Shown here: piece by piece, positions 1 to 12,935 of the stretch | Layout: each line of letters opens with the position of its first letter | Numbering within the stretch: the stretch's first letter is position 1 | NCBI GenBank assembly: GCA_019321725.1 | Contig: CM033110.1 | Location: 21,011,278 to 21,075,277 of the forward strand | DNA from: Paulownia fortunei | Lineage: Eukaryota; Streptophyta; Magnoliopsida; Lamiales; Paulowniaceae | Direction of reading: 5' to 3' | Length of the DNA stretch: 64,000 nt | Made by a program: the position numbers and the translations under genes | Notes under the pieces: generated by a model | The model's input: only the letters and a program-made list of their open reading frames with translations | Told to the model about the DNA's origin: nothing | Databases searched by the model: none

Positions 1-3000
1 CTCCATTTTATCTAAAAAGCTTAATGAATCAGACTTTGAAGCGTTAATTTTAAAATCTTTTGTCCGACTTCAACTTGAATTATTTCTCTAACATGGTTTT
101 TAAAAGATTACATTTGAGCTTATTTTTTGCTCGCTTGTGTTTACCGCCAGATAAAATAAACCTGCTTTGTGTAAAAATTGACAATTTATTTTTCTTTATG
201 ATGCATAATTAATTAACAGAACTTTCAATTTTTGAATGAATACATTTTATTATCATTGCCTTACGAATACCTATCAATCATCAATAACTATAATAATTAT
301 CAATTAATCTTTAATGATCACTAACAATTTATAATCAACGAACAACAACTATGAAAATAGATAAAGACTCACGCTTTGGCTAAACCAGTGATTAATTTAC
401 GAAAATAACCCTTTTAATTTTTTTTTCTCCAAAATAAGTAATTTCTTAGAATGCAAGTACCAAATTGCATCCCCAGACATTGAGAGTTTGCCAAATAGTC
501 CTAAAACATTTTAATTTTTTTTTAAACAAAAATATTTTTTAAGGGTCGATTTGTAAGTTTTACAGAAAGTGACTAACTAGCAATTCATCATAATTTTCAC
601 TTCTGTTGGAATAATTAGACTCTAGTGGCTATCAATCCAGGGGGATTATCAATCTCTGTAGGGCAATTTAGTACTGCTAGGATCTAGCAGTTACTTAAAG
701 AATCAAATATCATTTCCATTCAAGGAAAGTACAGATTTAATAAAAGGGTATACATTATAATCACATTGATTTGGAAAGACAATAATTTCAACAGTCTCTC
801 AAAAGTTGTTTTACATTTGAATTGTTCCCATTGATAAGGAATTTAATAAAGTTGGAAAGCCATTTTTGCAAGAGGGCAATTTCCTTTAAAACCCCAAACT
901 TTTGGCTGCTTTCCCAAATTGATAACTCCTTTCCCACAATTGACCACTTAATACCATAACAAGTGATACTGTCTTATAATAATCTTAAAAAGTTTCAATT
1001 AAATGGGCTCAAACTCAAATATACAAGAATCCTTATCAATGCATACAATCTACTATACGAGAACATAACTCTTATATTATCACTTATAAAAGTATGTTGA
1101 ATTTATTATTTCCTTATCCAATATTTAATTTGATCATTCGAGGTTTTTCGATCAACAATTTGTTCGCATAAATAAGAATCATCGTTCAATCGAATACCTA
1201 AAGGAATTGTCCCTTGCCAACTTGAAAGACACCTACATGCTTTATTTTATACAAAGAAATTGATGATATCACCCTTAGGTTGGAAGTTAGTTATATCAAT
1301 AAGTTAGTTAAAGTATTAAAGAGATTAACTATCCATTATAGCAATGAAACAATTAGTTGGAGACAAAGGGAGTATATTACTATTGCACTCATGCTTTCAT
1401 TTTGGATTTTATAATTTAATCATAATGTAATAAAAGTCCAAGTTACTAGATAGCATTTCCAACAGCAAATAAGCCTTGTAAGTATAACTATTAATTTGGT
1501 ATGTGAACTATGTACATGGATGCAGTGCACTTTTTTGGACATGACAAATTGACCACAACATGAAATTTCAATATGTTAATTCTTAAAAAGCACGATTAAT
1601 CTTGTTGACTGCAATGAAAAAAGGAAAAAGCAAGTTCTAAAAATTATATTTTCATCACATTTTCACAATTTAATGTTAACAAGAATATGTCTAAATTATA
1701 TGTGACGCTTGTATGATGATAACTGTGTAGCAACACAAATACAATATCATAATCATTATAATATTTTTTTGTCAACTTATTAATTATGTAACACTATACA
1801 CATTTCATTAATTATGAAAAGAACAACTTATAGTAATAGCGACAACTTATACACAATTATTTTCGTTATTAAACTTCTGAAAATTATTATCCCCCAACAA
1901 AACAAAAATTTTCATTACTTAACATACATAATTACCCATCATCACTAGATGTTTTACCACCAACTTTTTTTTTCTCCCATTAAACAATGATGTCAACTTA
2001 TGCATATGCATGCAATACAAACACTACAGAAAAAGAATAAAAAAAAAAAAAAAAAGCACAAGCATACTTAGACATAGAAAGACGCATATTATTTGCTACC
2101 AAAAACTAATAAATTTTGTAGGACCATTTGTCCTACACACATTTAAGAGGAGTAGCAGTAAATGTTTGTTTATTGGCATTCTCCAGATCCAAAAAGAATG
2201 CTTGCGTTACAAGTGATGAACCAAGAAATTGATGTTACCTCTGTGTCTGTGTGGCTGTGTCTATCTATATAGCCTTTAGCCCTTGCTATAAATATACTGC
2301 AGAAACCCAAAAGTCCACAGCTCTCAGTAACCCCACTATTGGAAAGAATCTATTAAAGAAAGCATTAAATAAAGAGTTTACTTTGCTTTAAATTAATTTG
2401 AAACCCTTCATTGGGATCCCAAAATGATTACCAATTAATATATGCAGCACACTATTACTCTGTGTCAACAGATCTTTGATTTTGGATTCAAATCATTCTA
2501 CTTTTTTTAGTTGCATAGATTCAACTGATCATTTTCATTGTAAATTGCTGTTATGCTAGAAATCAACAGCATTTCCTTCACATGGGATGTGGCCATTTTT
2601 CCCACTGGTTTTATCATGTTATGGTTTTCCATTCCCTCACTTCATGAAAGAGAATTTTAAATTTTTATTGTAATTTGATTATCTATATTATATTTAGTTA
2701 GTTGATAATTTTTTTTTTAATGTAATTATATATTTAATTATTTTTATGAAAACTATATGTAGGAGGTTAATATGTCCAAAATGAGGCTCGTCCAAGGCAT
2801 TCTGTTTCTACTTTTTATTGGGATTTGTGAAATTTTATACTTATTTAAGAGATAAATGGTTCTAAATAAGTTTTTGAAATGTTATATCTCAGTGACAATA
2901 CATTAAATGTATAGATAGTTTTAAATGTATAGATAGTTAATAAGTATTCATTTAATAAAAATTAAAAATTTATTAATTATCAAAATACCAAATAAACAAA

Positions 3001-5366
3001 AAAATAAAAATTGGCATCGTTAGATGGCATAATTACATCCTGAAAAGATGCTTCTCGCGCATTCCGAATCAAATAGGAAGATGCCTAGAATCTCCGTGCA
3101 TGTGCTCCCCCTTTTTCTGCATTATTTCTCTTACATGTCCTAATCATTATCACTCACTCTCACTCCCACACACACCTCATGTGACCAAGACAAACGTTCC
3201 CTCCCAAATCCCAATATATCTTCATTGAAATTTTACATTCACCTTTCATCAACTAAATCCCACTCCCCACATTTGAGTATCTTATTGGCTACACAACAAA
3301 ATTATATTGATTTTTTATTTTATTTTTTATAATTTTGTATTAGAAAATTTTCTAGTTCAATTATGGGATATGTTCTTTAGAACTATTATCAGCAAAATTA
3401 CTCAATGTTATTGACAAAAATCATTGAATTGTTTGATCAACAGCATCAATCGGACTTTTAATTTTAGAGGGAGGAAATATTATCTAGATAGCGAAATAAA
3501 TTATGAGAATGAATATAACTCATAAAGATTGACTTGACACATTGGATAAAGATGGATGGAAGTAACTTAACTACTCCAGTCATACACGTTTTAAAGTCCT
3601 TTTTTCTATTTCGGATGTATACAAATGATATCTTATGTCTTTGAAACAATTATTTACTATATATGCATCTTGAGTAAAGTACATGAGAAATCAATAATTA
3701 CTTAGGGTAAGAATGGTAATAGTGCATAAAAAATCTCATTTTTTCTTTAGATTTATATAAAATTTTATGACAGTTCCCTATATTGAAAAGAAGAGACTTA
3801 GTGGTCATTCTACTTTAAATCAGTTCCATCAATGACCGTAGAATTATAGAAGGTTGATGTTTTTTAACTATCATTTCCATAATCCAACGATTTTAAATGG
3901 ATTGAGAGTGTTGGACACAATCCATTTAAAAATTTCAGAGTGTTACCAGAGTTTGTGTTTTTATGTTCTTCTACTATTGAAAAACTCCTAATAATGCTCA
4001 CTTAAAGTTAAAATAAGGGAATCAAAGTAGTTGGGGCGGGCTGGCCGATAACTCTACAGCCATATAGAATAAGAAGACGGCCTTCCACCCCCATAGACTT
4101 CTCTTTCTAAGTTCATGAACCAATTTACTAAAGGCAAACCAAGGACCACAACTGATCCATACCACCTGTTCCTGTTGCCTTTCCTTATTGTAAAAGTAGC
4201 TCTCTCTCTCTCTCTCTGTGTTAACAGATAGACACAAATGTGCACATGTATGTCACCTATAATGAGGTAAAAGAACATAAGGATGCTGAGTAATAATTTC
4301 AGTGAATTGTTGTACTTTGTGTTGCACCCAAGTGGGGTTGAAGAAATGAAAATTGAAGAAGGTCCAGAAAATTCACACACACACACACACTACATTGGCA
4401 CATGGGGTCAGATCAGCTTTCCCAATCTTCAGCACGTGTCCGTAGCTTACACGGCAAGCTCTGTTCTTCTTTAGTTTTGTACTATACCATCACCCACCTC
4501 CCTTTCGTCAGGCCTCTTTCCAATTGTCACCCCAAACTTCCAAAACCACAGGCAATTTTATAAGTACCACCAAGAACTACTTATGCTGTTATGGTATGAT
4601 ATTTATGCCAGTTGACACTTCAGAAAGTTTATTTTCTTGTGACTTGTTAATTACTAGAAACAACTCACAATTGTAGAAAAGGAAAGAGGGTGAAATTAAT
4701 TGCAGAAAGTGATACTAAAAAGGGCATTGCGGAAATAGGAAAATTTCGGATAACTGGAACTACAGCTATAGGAAAAACTATGATTGGCGTAGTACAAGCA
4801 TCAGAGAATTGCAGTGCAAAAATGAGCGCAAATAGGAAGAAAAAAAGGAACCCACAAGAAAATTAAAAACTAAAACAAAGGGCTTTATTGAACGGCTTGG
4901 TTCTTCTATCTTTCCCCCAAAAGGGATTGATTTTCCATCCAATTGCAGAAAGAAGCTTTTTATCAAGGAATTAAATAATTTATCACACTACTGAGAAAAA
5001 GCTTCTTCAATTCTTCTTTCTTATTTTCCATACCATTGCATAAAGAAGCGATTTCAGAAATAAATAATTTAGCATACTATTCAGAAAAAGCTTGTTCAAT
5101 TCTTCTTCTTCTCGAATTCACACTACTTGCAGAATATATATGCAGAAACTTGGAAGAGAGAAATAGAGAGAAGCAGCTAGCTATACATCGCATCTAAAAC
5201 AAGAAATTAAACTAGAAGATCAATCCCTAAAACTTAAGCTTTAAATTAGTGGAAAGATCGAGACTATGAGTGCTAATACCCATTTTGATTCACTTGACTG
5301 ATCAGCTTCCAGGAAGAAATAATCATCCAGCAAGGTATTGCTAAACAGTGAACACTTTCTTCTTCA
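1..5366. other. Non-coding AT-rich spacer and KRP 3' flank
   Basis: I see no supportable gene here. The DNA is AT-rich with poly-A/T runs and short open frames that resemble no family. Small features: a tandem duplication of an 18-bp unit near 2904-2939, a (TC)n run at about 4200-4217, an (AC)n run at about 4374-4390, and an isolated G-box CACGTG at 4433-4438. The last few hundred bases are probably the 3' UTR of the minus-strand KRP gene; the complement of AATAAA at 4884-4889 is a candidate polyadenylation signal about 480 nt past the KRP stop. A TATA-like TATAAATA at 2288-2295 is not followed by a convincing gene. Confidence 0.6.
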
Positions 5367-5521
5367 TCATGGCTTTAGTTGAATTTGAACCCACTCGTAG
5401 CGCCCCTCCAATGGCTCGTCCTTGACTATGTCATAGTTATACCTGCATTATTCATACGCATATACAAATTCAGTATTATTGAATTATGGTTAACTTGTTG
5501 AGTAAGAATTTATTGGTGCTC

Positions 5522-5563
<42 letters not shown>

Positions 5564-6518
5564 TTACTTGTCAACGAATTGTTTCTGCAGATTCTTTTCA
5601 GCGGCGAAGAAGAATTCTTCAAGTTCAGCTTCGGTCGGCATTTTCTCCGCCGTGGAACAACGGCGAGAATTCGACTCACGTGGCCTCGCCGTCGACTCCA
5701 GTTCGCCTGACTCAGCTTGAACCTCGCTCGACGGCGTCTTCTCTCTCCTGAAAAAAGATGACGTCTTAACTACTCTTCGTTGTGAAGGATAAGCACTACC
5801 AGCATTCATGGAATGGAAGTGAGGGGGAGACAAAGTAAGTGGGTGTGCAATTCTCTTAGCGGAAGAAAAATACAGCGAAAAAGCGCGGAGGTTAAGAATT
5901 AATTCGATTTTTCGGAGATTTAAATTTTGAATTGAAGAGACGTGTCATGTAGAATCATCACATTTAGTTTCGAAAAAAAAATTATTATATTTTTACCTGT
6001 CTCTGAAATCCACCGAATGGCCAGCCGATGTTGCGAAAAACTCCAGAGTCACCTCATTCTCCTGCTGTATCCAAGGAAAAGGAATTCAAAATTCAAAACT
6101 CTCGTTATAGAATAATTAAATCTCTAGACACGATATTCATTCCGCTGTCTGTAACTTCCATGGAAATTAAATAGCGTGACATTATAAGATGGAATTAAAT
6201 TCTTTCAGAATTATTATACACCTCCAGATCTGCGAATTTCGAACTCTCCTTGGCCAGCTCACTCGATCTGCTACTTGAGCAACAAGATGCCAAAACAGGA
6301 CCAGAACTAACGCTCTCGCAAGTCGAATTTCCCGAACTCGCCGGCGAAGCTGAGTTCTCCGGCGTCATCACGGCTAAACGACGCGTTTTGAGCTGAACTG
6401 AGGACGTCGATAGCTCCGATTCTCCTAATATAATTTTCCTCTTTCTCCCTGCCGCCGCCGCCTTCTCCATGACCGCTACCTCTCCTGACCCCTTACACTT
6501 CCTCACATACCTTCCCAT
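5367..6518 (-). CDS. KRP: ICK/KRP cyclin-dependent kinase inhibitor
   Basis: Plant Kip-related proteins bind cyclin D/CDKA complexes in the nucleus and restrain cell-cycle entry and endoreduplication. Coding exons: 6222-6518, 5997-6061, 5568-5747, 5367-5442; these add up to 618 nt, or 205 aa plus stop. The protein starts MGRYVRKCKG, a start typical of the KRP family. A basic stretch, AGRKRKI, near residue 25 may be a nuclear localisation signal. Ser-rich and acidic linkers follow. The C-terminal CDK-inhibitor box is clear: MPTEAELEEFFFAAEKNLQK, then a segment with YNYDIVKDEPLEGRYEWV, ending about 6 residues later. All junctions have GT donors and AG acceptors and keep frame. The exon 2 acceptor is a NAGNAG (CAGCAG), so a form with one extra codon starting at 6064 is possible. 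Intron 3 holds a (CT)17 tract directly after the donor. The family is certain; the exact KRP subtype (1-7) is not. Confidence 0.93.
5527..5560. repeat. (AG)17 microsatellite in KRP intron 3
   Basis: An uninterrupted AG dinucleotide run of 34 bp, read as CT in the KRP transcript. It begins a few bases after the intron 3 donor (GTAACT at 5562-5567). Length polymorphism is likely. Confidence 0.95.
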
Positions 6519-9500
6519 GCGAGAATTGTCCGAAATTCAAACTATTTCTTATCAAATTATAAAAACTTCCACATAGCTCTAAGAACTTGGGGATTAATTC
6601 TTTTATTCCTCTCTGCACGTACGACTACCGTGTGCTGGTGGAGACTCGGAGAATTATCTGCTTTTTGCAGCGCTTTTTCTGTTGCAGAAGTTTTTATAGA
6701 GAGAGAATTGTGTATGTGTGTGTGAGAGAGAGAGGGAGAGAGATAGAGAGCGTGACCGTGAGTGATGGTGATGATGATGATGACGATGGTGGAGATGCTT
6801 ATGCGCGGAAAATTCCGTTGAATGGTTCAGATTTGGTCATTTGGGTTATTATTTAGGCATAGCCAACACTCCGTTAACGGTGACAGAATTCTTCAAGCCT
6901 CCCGTTAGACTGATCTGGCAACTGGGGCTTGAGCCAGAGTGGGAAGTTGATAGCGACCTGCTACACGTTTGACACGTGTACTTCAAAGGCTTTACTAAAA
7001 CAAAAATAAATAAATATTGCGAATCTAAAAATATAAGCATATTATGAATCTCGTAAATTTAATATAATTTGGGCTATTTTTTATTTTCATGGTACTATAT
7101 AATTTTTTTTAACTTACTTCGTATATATTTTTCGTTCCAATAGAAGGTGTTAGAAATTGCATTGAATTTCTCTCTCTCTGTTTTTTTTTTCTATATTTTA
7201 CATGGTGGTCTTACTATCCTTTGTCATTGGCTATATTATTTTCTAGCAATTATAATCATCTAGTACTATATGAATAGGTATTTTCCAAATATTAATTTAT
7301 GTTAGAATGGAGACCATTATTTCACAATTTTCATTTTTTTTTAAGTGTTGAACTTTGCATTTTGAATATTAATTAGGCACTCAAAAGTCTTATTTTGGAT
7401 ATAATGTAGATAATAATAATTTCAATTTAGTAAAATATCTATTGTTGAATTTCAAGATGAACAACTTTCTATATTTCTTTACTTTTAGTCTATGGCTATT
7501 AGAAACGATACTAAACATACATCAACCATTATTTATTATACTTTAATGATAAGATAACCTTAATTAGCGTATTTGTGTCTTAACCTGATGTATGCTCTCT
7601 TGTTTTAGAAAATATTGAGATGGATAACTTTTTGCAGTCATTGAAGCTATATTAATCTGAGCTCGTTTGGTGTAAAGCTGGTATTAAGCGTTATAGTTGT
7701 GCCTATTTAATTAGAGAAACGAGAAAGTTAAGTTAGGCTGTGTTTGTATGTAAGATTTTTTTTTTTTTTAAATTTTGCTAAGAAAATCTTTTTTCTCTAT
7801 TTGTGAATTTTTTTAAATAATATACTATTCATTTACTCTTATTTTTTCAATCGCCAATCCCATCCAATTATCATTCTTCTGGAAAAAAAAAATCACAATA
7901 AATATCATCATTACAAAATTTTCAAATATTACACTATTCATTCACATTCACTTTTTAATCACCAATTATTTTCAATTACAAAATTTTTAATTACACTTTT
8001 ATTCCATATCCAATTCCATCCTCAAAATTCTTTTTTTTTTTTAATTTTTTTTATCACTGTTCTTTTCCAAAATGAATCGAAAAGAAAAGATAAGCAATCA
8101 AAACCTTAGCCTGTCTCAGCCATTATCAAATTAAAACATTGATCTCTTTAACCACTGGCTAATGCCAATGTATCTCTCTATTTGTGTACATATATGAGTA
8201 TCTATATATATTGGGGAATAAAAGCCAGGAAAAATGAGAATGCGAGAAGAAAAATGATTCCCTTTACATTTTTTTGGGGGCAAAAGATAAAGAGGAAAAA
8301 AACAAGAAAGTAAAACTAAAGCCAACTTTTTTTCTTATTTTCTTCCCCCCCCCCCCCCCCCCCCTTCGTTTTCATTTTTATCTGCTAAACAAACAGCTAA
8401 AGAAAGGGAAGACCTAGTGCTAGTTTCCGTACACTGAATTTATCTCAATGGCAGCTACTTATATGGAGTATTAAGTTGACTACACGAGCTTGAATTCTCA
8501 ATTCATCCTTTTCCACCTTTTTCTAGCCCCGTAGGGGCGGTTTGTTTTTTTCCCTTCGCCGGAGTGAAGTTGGTTCCATAAAGTCATTTTCTTTTGAGTT
8601 AAAGAAACATGGACCGCATTTCTACCTCAAATATAGTTGTGTGTGTTATTGTAATTTAATTATTATAGACAAGGAAAAAACAAGACATTGAAACAAAAGA
8701 ATTTGCAAAAAAAAAGGGGATGAAAAAACATATATACTTACAAGTTACAACAATAGTTAGTAAAAATCCCTTATGAGACTTGATGTGACCAAACCCTTTT
8801 ATTTATAGAAGGAAAACAAATATTGTTCAAGCTCAACTTAGACCTGATAATCAGGAAAAGGAAAAATTATCTAAACTCAATGCGACTAGAACCTTTTAAT
8901 TATGCAAAAAATAATAATTACACTCAAATTAGGGCAAGTTTACATTTCACTCACTAAATATTTATTTTGACTTGTATTTTATCTTGTAATTTGCCAATAA
9001 ACATTAAGTGTGTGATCCACGATCAAGAAATATTTAATACACATTACGTTGATCTATAATACAAATAAAAAAGAAGACACTAATTTACAATAGAATATAT
9101 TGATCATAAATGTCTTGAGTCTACCAATATCCAAGTGAAGATTTTCTATAAACAATAATAAAATTTTAACACCTGTTGGTGATCAACAGGATCCGTTGGG
9201 AATTTGCCCTTTGAATTACCAAAAGCATGCATGTGAGATATGACGTTGAGATTGGGAGACATGGCATGCACGACCATTTAATTTAGGGCCATAACGGCTG
9301 AGCTTGTTAGGTGAGTGATGGAAGTAATGTTTCAAAATCTTGCAATTCATTTCATTTGTCTTAATTGATATTTTTACATTCAAGAAGACTTTGTGTGATG
9401 CTAGTAGCATGGGGACACAACTAATACGACTTTATATGGGGTGAATGAATGAGGTTGTCGTGTTGTGATAAATAATTAATTATTTTAATATTATCATAAA

Positions 9501-10522
9501 TTTAGATGTATCATATAATTTATATGTATCGATTTTTAAGATATTATACTCAATAAATAATATATTGAGTATGTGAATGATGAATAAGTATTTTATTTTA
9601 TTATTATTTTTTAATCAATACATTAGTTGCTACATGTATTATATATTATTTGAATATGTCGGACATTTGATGGAATTATGATCATTTATCCTGTAAACAT
9701 ATATTATTTAAATCAGTCAAGGATACGTGTAATTGAGCTGTTGAAATTTTGACAAAGTAAATCAACTATTTAACAAGCAGATTTTTTATTTTCATAACCT
9801 TTTTTATACAGTTTTAGTATAAAAAAAAAAGGTAAAAAGAATAAAAGATCGGCAAGTTAATAAAAGCTATTATTGTTGGATTCTGGAATTTGTGGCTGCT
9901 GCAGTCGAGAGTGCCCACCCAAAATTGCCCTTACGTCAGTCAATCATTTGGGTGACTGATAAAGGGAGATTCTTTCTACCTTCGAGGCTTTCTTAAATGT
10001 TGAACAAAGAGGGAAAAAAATCAAATCAAAGGATCTTGGATTCTGGAACAGCAGTTGCAGCAGAAACAATAACTAGAAAATACATTAAAAAAAAAAAAAA
10101 GTGTGTTAATGTTTTTTTCACAGGAATTGTTTGCTGGTTGCAACCGACGATGAACACTTAAATAGTACTGAATTGAATCAATCAAACTTAGGCTTATAAT
10201 TTGGATTTTTTTTAGAAGGGAAGAATCGGAATTTAAGCGGGTAAATTCCATAAATACTTCCTGTGATATTGAAATTGTAAAATATGCTTTTATATTAAAA
10301 AAATAGTCAAAAAACTTTTTATATTTATTAAAATCCTGTGCAAAATCCCATAATGAAGTGTGAAACTCAGTTGCAGAAAGTGAGAAGACCATTTTAGCCT
10401 TCTTATTTGAGTAAAATAGATTTTTTTTAAAACAAATAGAAATTGTACACTGTTTTGATTTAAATTAGGTTGGATATAGCATATTTAGATTTGGATATGA
10501 TGAGATTTTGTCAAATTGAGAG
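6519..10522. other. KRP upstream region and non-coding spacer
   Basis: The first few hundred bases are the KRP 5' flank. On the KRP strand, 6683-6760 reads as a CT/CA-rich pyrimidine tract, which is common in plant 5' UTRs and core promoters. Beyond that I find no gene. At about 7734-8030 an AT-rich block holds two related sub-copies built around an ACTATTCATT core followed by a C-A-A-T-C-rich stretch, probably remains of an old repeat. A run of 20 C lies at 8345-8364. A short palindrome, CCTGTTG/CAACAGG with a 5-nt loop, lies at 9172-9190. The open frames here are short and of low complexity. Confidence 0.5.
8345..8364. repeat. Poly-C tract (C20)
   Basis: An uninterrupted run of 20 cytosines in non-coding DNA. 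It is one of five G or C runs of 14 bp or more in this window, which is unusual for such AT-rich DNA. Confidence 0.9.
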
Positions 10523-10897
10523 CAATGTTTTTAAAATCGGACTAATCGGTCTGTTTAATCAGAAATTGAAAGTCGATTCGATCCAATTAGTATTAGATAA
10601 TCGAATTTTCGGTTTGATCGGTCAACATTTGACTCGTTTAATTGATTTTTTATTTATTTATTTATTATTTTTTAAGAAGTTTAAACTTGATATTTTGTTA
10701 GATGTATGTAATTATTTGTATTTTGTATTTTGTTAAATTTTTTTTAATTAGTTATTTATCATTTTATATATTATAATAAAAAAATATAATCAATTTTTAA
10801 TAAACCAATTAGATCGACGGTTGAATCGATCTAATTGGTTGAACAACTGATCGATAGAAAAATCGATTTAATCATCAATATGATTATAAAAATACTG
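10523..10897. mobile_element. hAT-type MITE with perfect 8-bp TSD
   Basis: A 375-bp AT-rich element without coding capacity. It begins CAATGTTTTTAAAATC and its other end, read in reverse complement, is CAGTATTTTTATAATC (13 of 16 identical). Sub-terminal sequence is also inversely related, with several TCGAT and CCAATTAG motifs. It is flanked on both sides by the identical octamer ATTGAGAG (10515-10522 and 10898-10905), the 8-bp target duplication expected of the hAT superfamily. A CA(A/G)TG(T)n start is usual for plant hAT MITEs. It is non-autonomous: no transposase is encoded. Confidence 0.85.
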
Positions 10898-12545
10898 ATT
10901 GAGAGCTCTATTTTTTTTTATTTTTTTCATCTTCTTCTCTTTTTTTTTTATTTTCCTCATCATTCCCTACCATCGCCACCCACTACTCCTCCACCCCAAC
11001 CCTAACAGTCTCTTCCTCTACCACTCAGCACCCACTTTACCCCAATCTCCCATCACCCACCCACCCACCCACCCACCCTATGAGCCTCCTCACCTACATT
11101 ATTTGCACCCCTACCACCCATCCTATACCCCATCGCCATCAATCTCAACCCCATACCTTGGGCGAACTGCCGCCACCACCATCTCTCAAACTACCACAAT
11201 AAAGTGTTATACCACCCCCGCACCTCAACCCCCAAACCAACTGAAACCTTCTTTCCCCCACCCTCACCAGACCCTATAATTATCGCACAATTAACTACTG
11301 CACGCCATCCACTCTTCGCCACCCCAAACCTACCCTCATAAAACCCTATCCTAGTAATAGATGCACCAATCGCACACTTCCCCCAATCATTTTGTTTTAG
11401 AATAAAATTATATTGGCCATTTGATTTTGACTCCAACTAAGGTAATTTTTTTTTTTTCATAAAATACAAGCCATTGATTTGATTTTAAATGAGATTTGAC
11501 GGATAAATTTTTTTCTTTTAGAAAAAAAAAATTATGATAAGATGGACCAATAATTTTGATTTAAAAAATGATCTAATGGTTGATAGGATTTTTATACAAT
11601 ACGGTTATCACATTATTATATTAGATCCCATGGTTGAGATTTGAAGTTTATAAAAATATATGTCTAACAAATTGAAGGGTACAATAGTCATTTCAATAGA
11701 AAAATTAGTGGATTCATGATTATTTGGCGGTAGTGAAATGTAAGTTGAATTTTGAATAACATAAAAAAAAAAATTGGCTATTTTTTTAATAGGAGGATGT
11801 TTTGAAAATTTTGCAAAATATGAAAGGGGTTTTATGCAATTTACCGAATTTAGCAAGTTAAACAATTTGTATGAACATTTGTCCATTGAATGATGTGCTG
11901 TACTTGGACTAGAATTTTCCCGAGATAGCTAATTAAAAAAAAAAATGACAGGCAAAATTGCAAATACTCTACCTTCCAGGTGTGATTCGGTGGTTTATGT
12001 AGAACATAATAAACCTTTGGATTTTAAGAACGGTGCCTTTAAGGAGTTATGGTTGTATCATTACAACCCATTGTTCTACAACCTCTTGAATTTTTGAACG
12101 TGCTGTTCAAGAATTTTTGAACAGCGAATAACCAGTTCAGATATTCACGATTAAAAAATACTGGATTCTCTTTCGGATATATTCTGAAAGGAGAAGAAAG
12201 GATGAAATGCCAACAGACGTCTATTATTAAATTGAGTTGACCCGATAGTACTCGTTTTGGAAACGTCCAGTGCCAAAGTCATTGAATGGGTAAGTCGTCA
12301 ATCCTTAAATTATGTAATGTACTTTATCCGTTGAGTGACAATTTTGAGAAAATTCATGATTAAAGTATCTTTGTTGGAAAAGATTAGAAATTTTATTAGA
12401 ATCATGATTATTTATCTATTTTTATTTTATATATATATATACACATATAGAATATTCTTCTTTCTTGTTGAGATTGGGTTGGTATTTCGTTTACCACACC
12501 AAAACTTGCACATATGTGCTTTAACAAATTACTATTAATTATACG
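10898..12545. other. Non-coding spacer with a C-rich tract
   Basis: From about 10960 to 11420 the plus strand is strikingly rich in C and A and poor in G, including a (CCCA)n run at 11055-11080. It gives a Pro/His/Thr-rich open frame (10899-11279), which I treat as low-complexity DNA and not as a gene. From 11440 the sequence is AT-rich with poly-A/T runs. I see no gene. Confidence 0.5.
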
Positions 12546-12935
12546 TAGAGCGTTGTTTGGCTAAACTTATTTAAAAGAGCTTATAACCTCTTGAATCTTA
12601 TAAAATATTTTTAGAATTTATAAAATGTTAGATCTTATTTTCAAAATAAGTTGTTGAAGTGTTTGGATAAAATAACATTATGAAATTTTTAAAATGTTAG
12701 TAATGATAAAATTAAAATTATTAAATTAAAGAAATTAGTTAAAAAGAAATCTTATTTTTAAAATAAGTTGGGATGACATATTTTTTTAAGGAGTTTATAA
12801 GCTCTCAAATAAATTATTATTATTTTGTTATCTTATAAGTTATTTGAGAAAAAAATTAACAAACACTTTTTAAAAATTTATAAATTTTTAAATATTTTGA
12901 AAAGTTTATAAATTCAATCAAACACCATTTTAATT
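12546..12935. mobile_element. Possible AT-rich MITE
   Basis: The left edge (TTGTTTGGCTAAACTTAT) resembles the reverse complement of the right edge (GTGTTTGATTGAATTTAT). The inside has repeated CTTATAA and AAAATAAGTTG motifs, common in plant MITEs of the GTTTGG...CTTATAAG kind. An inner GTGTTTGGATAAAATAAC at about 12659 suggests that two related copies are nested. I could not find a clear target duplication, so the limits are approximate. Confidence 0.35.

Noticed and set aside
2288..2295. TATAAATA as a promoter of an unseen gene or microRNA
   Set aside because: No coding frame follows, and I did not find any of the common conserved plant microRNA sequences I looked for by eye.
7734..8390. 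Possible MITE bounded by GGCTGTGTTTG and CAAACAGC
   Set aside because: The edges are only loosely inverted and no consistent target duplication could be found.
10899..11279. 126-codon Pro/His-rich open frame
   Set aside because: It follows a poly-T run and lies wholly in a C/A-rich low-complexity tract; composition explains the open frame.
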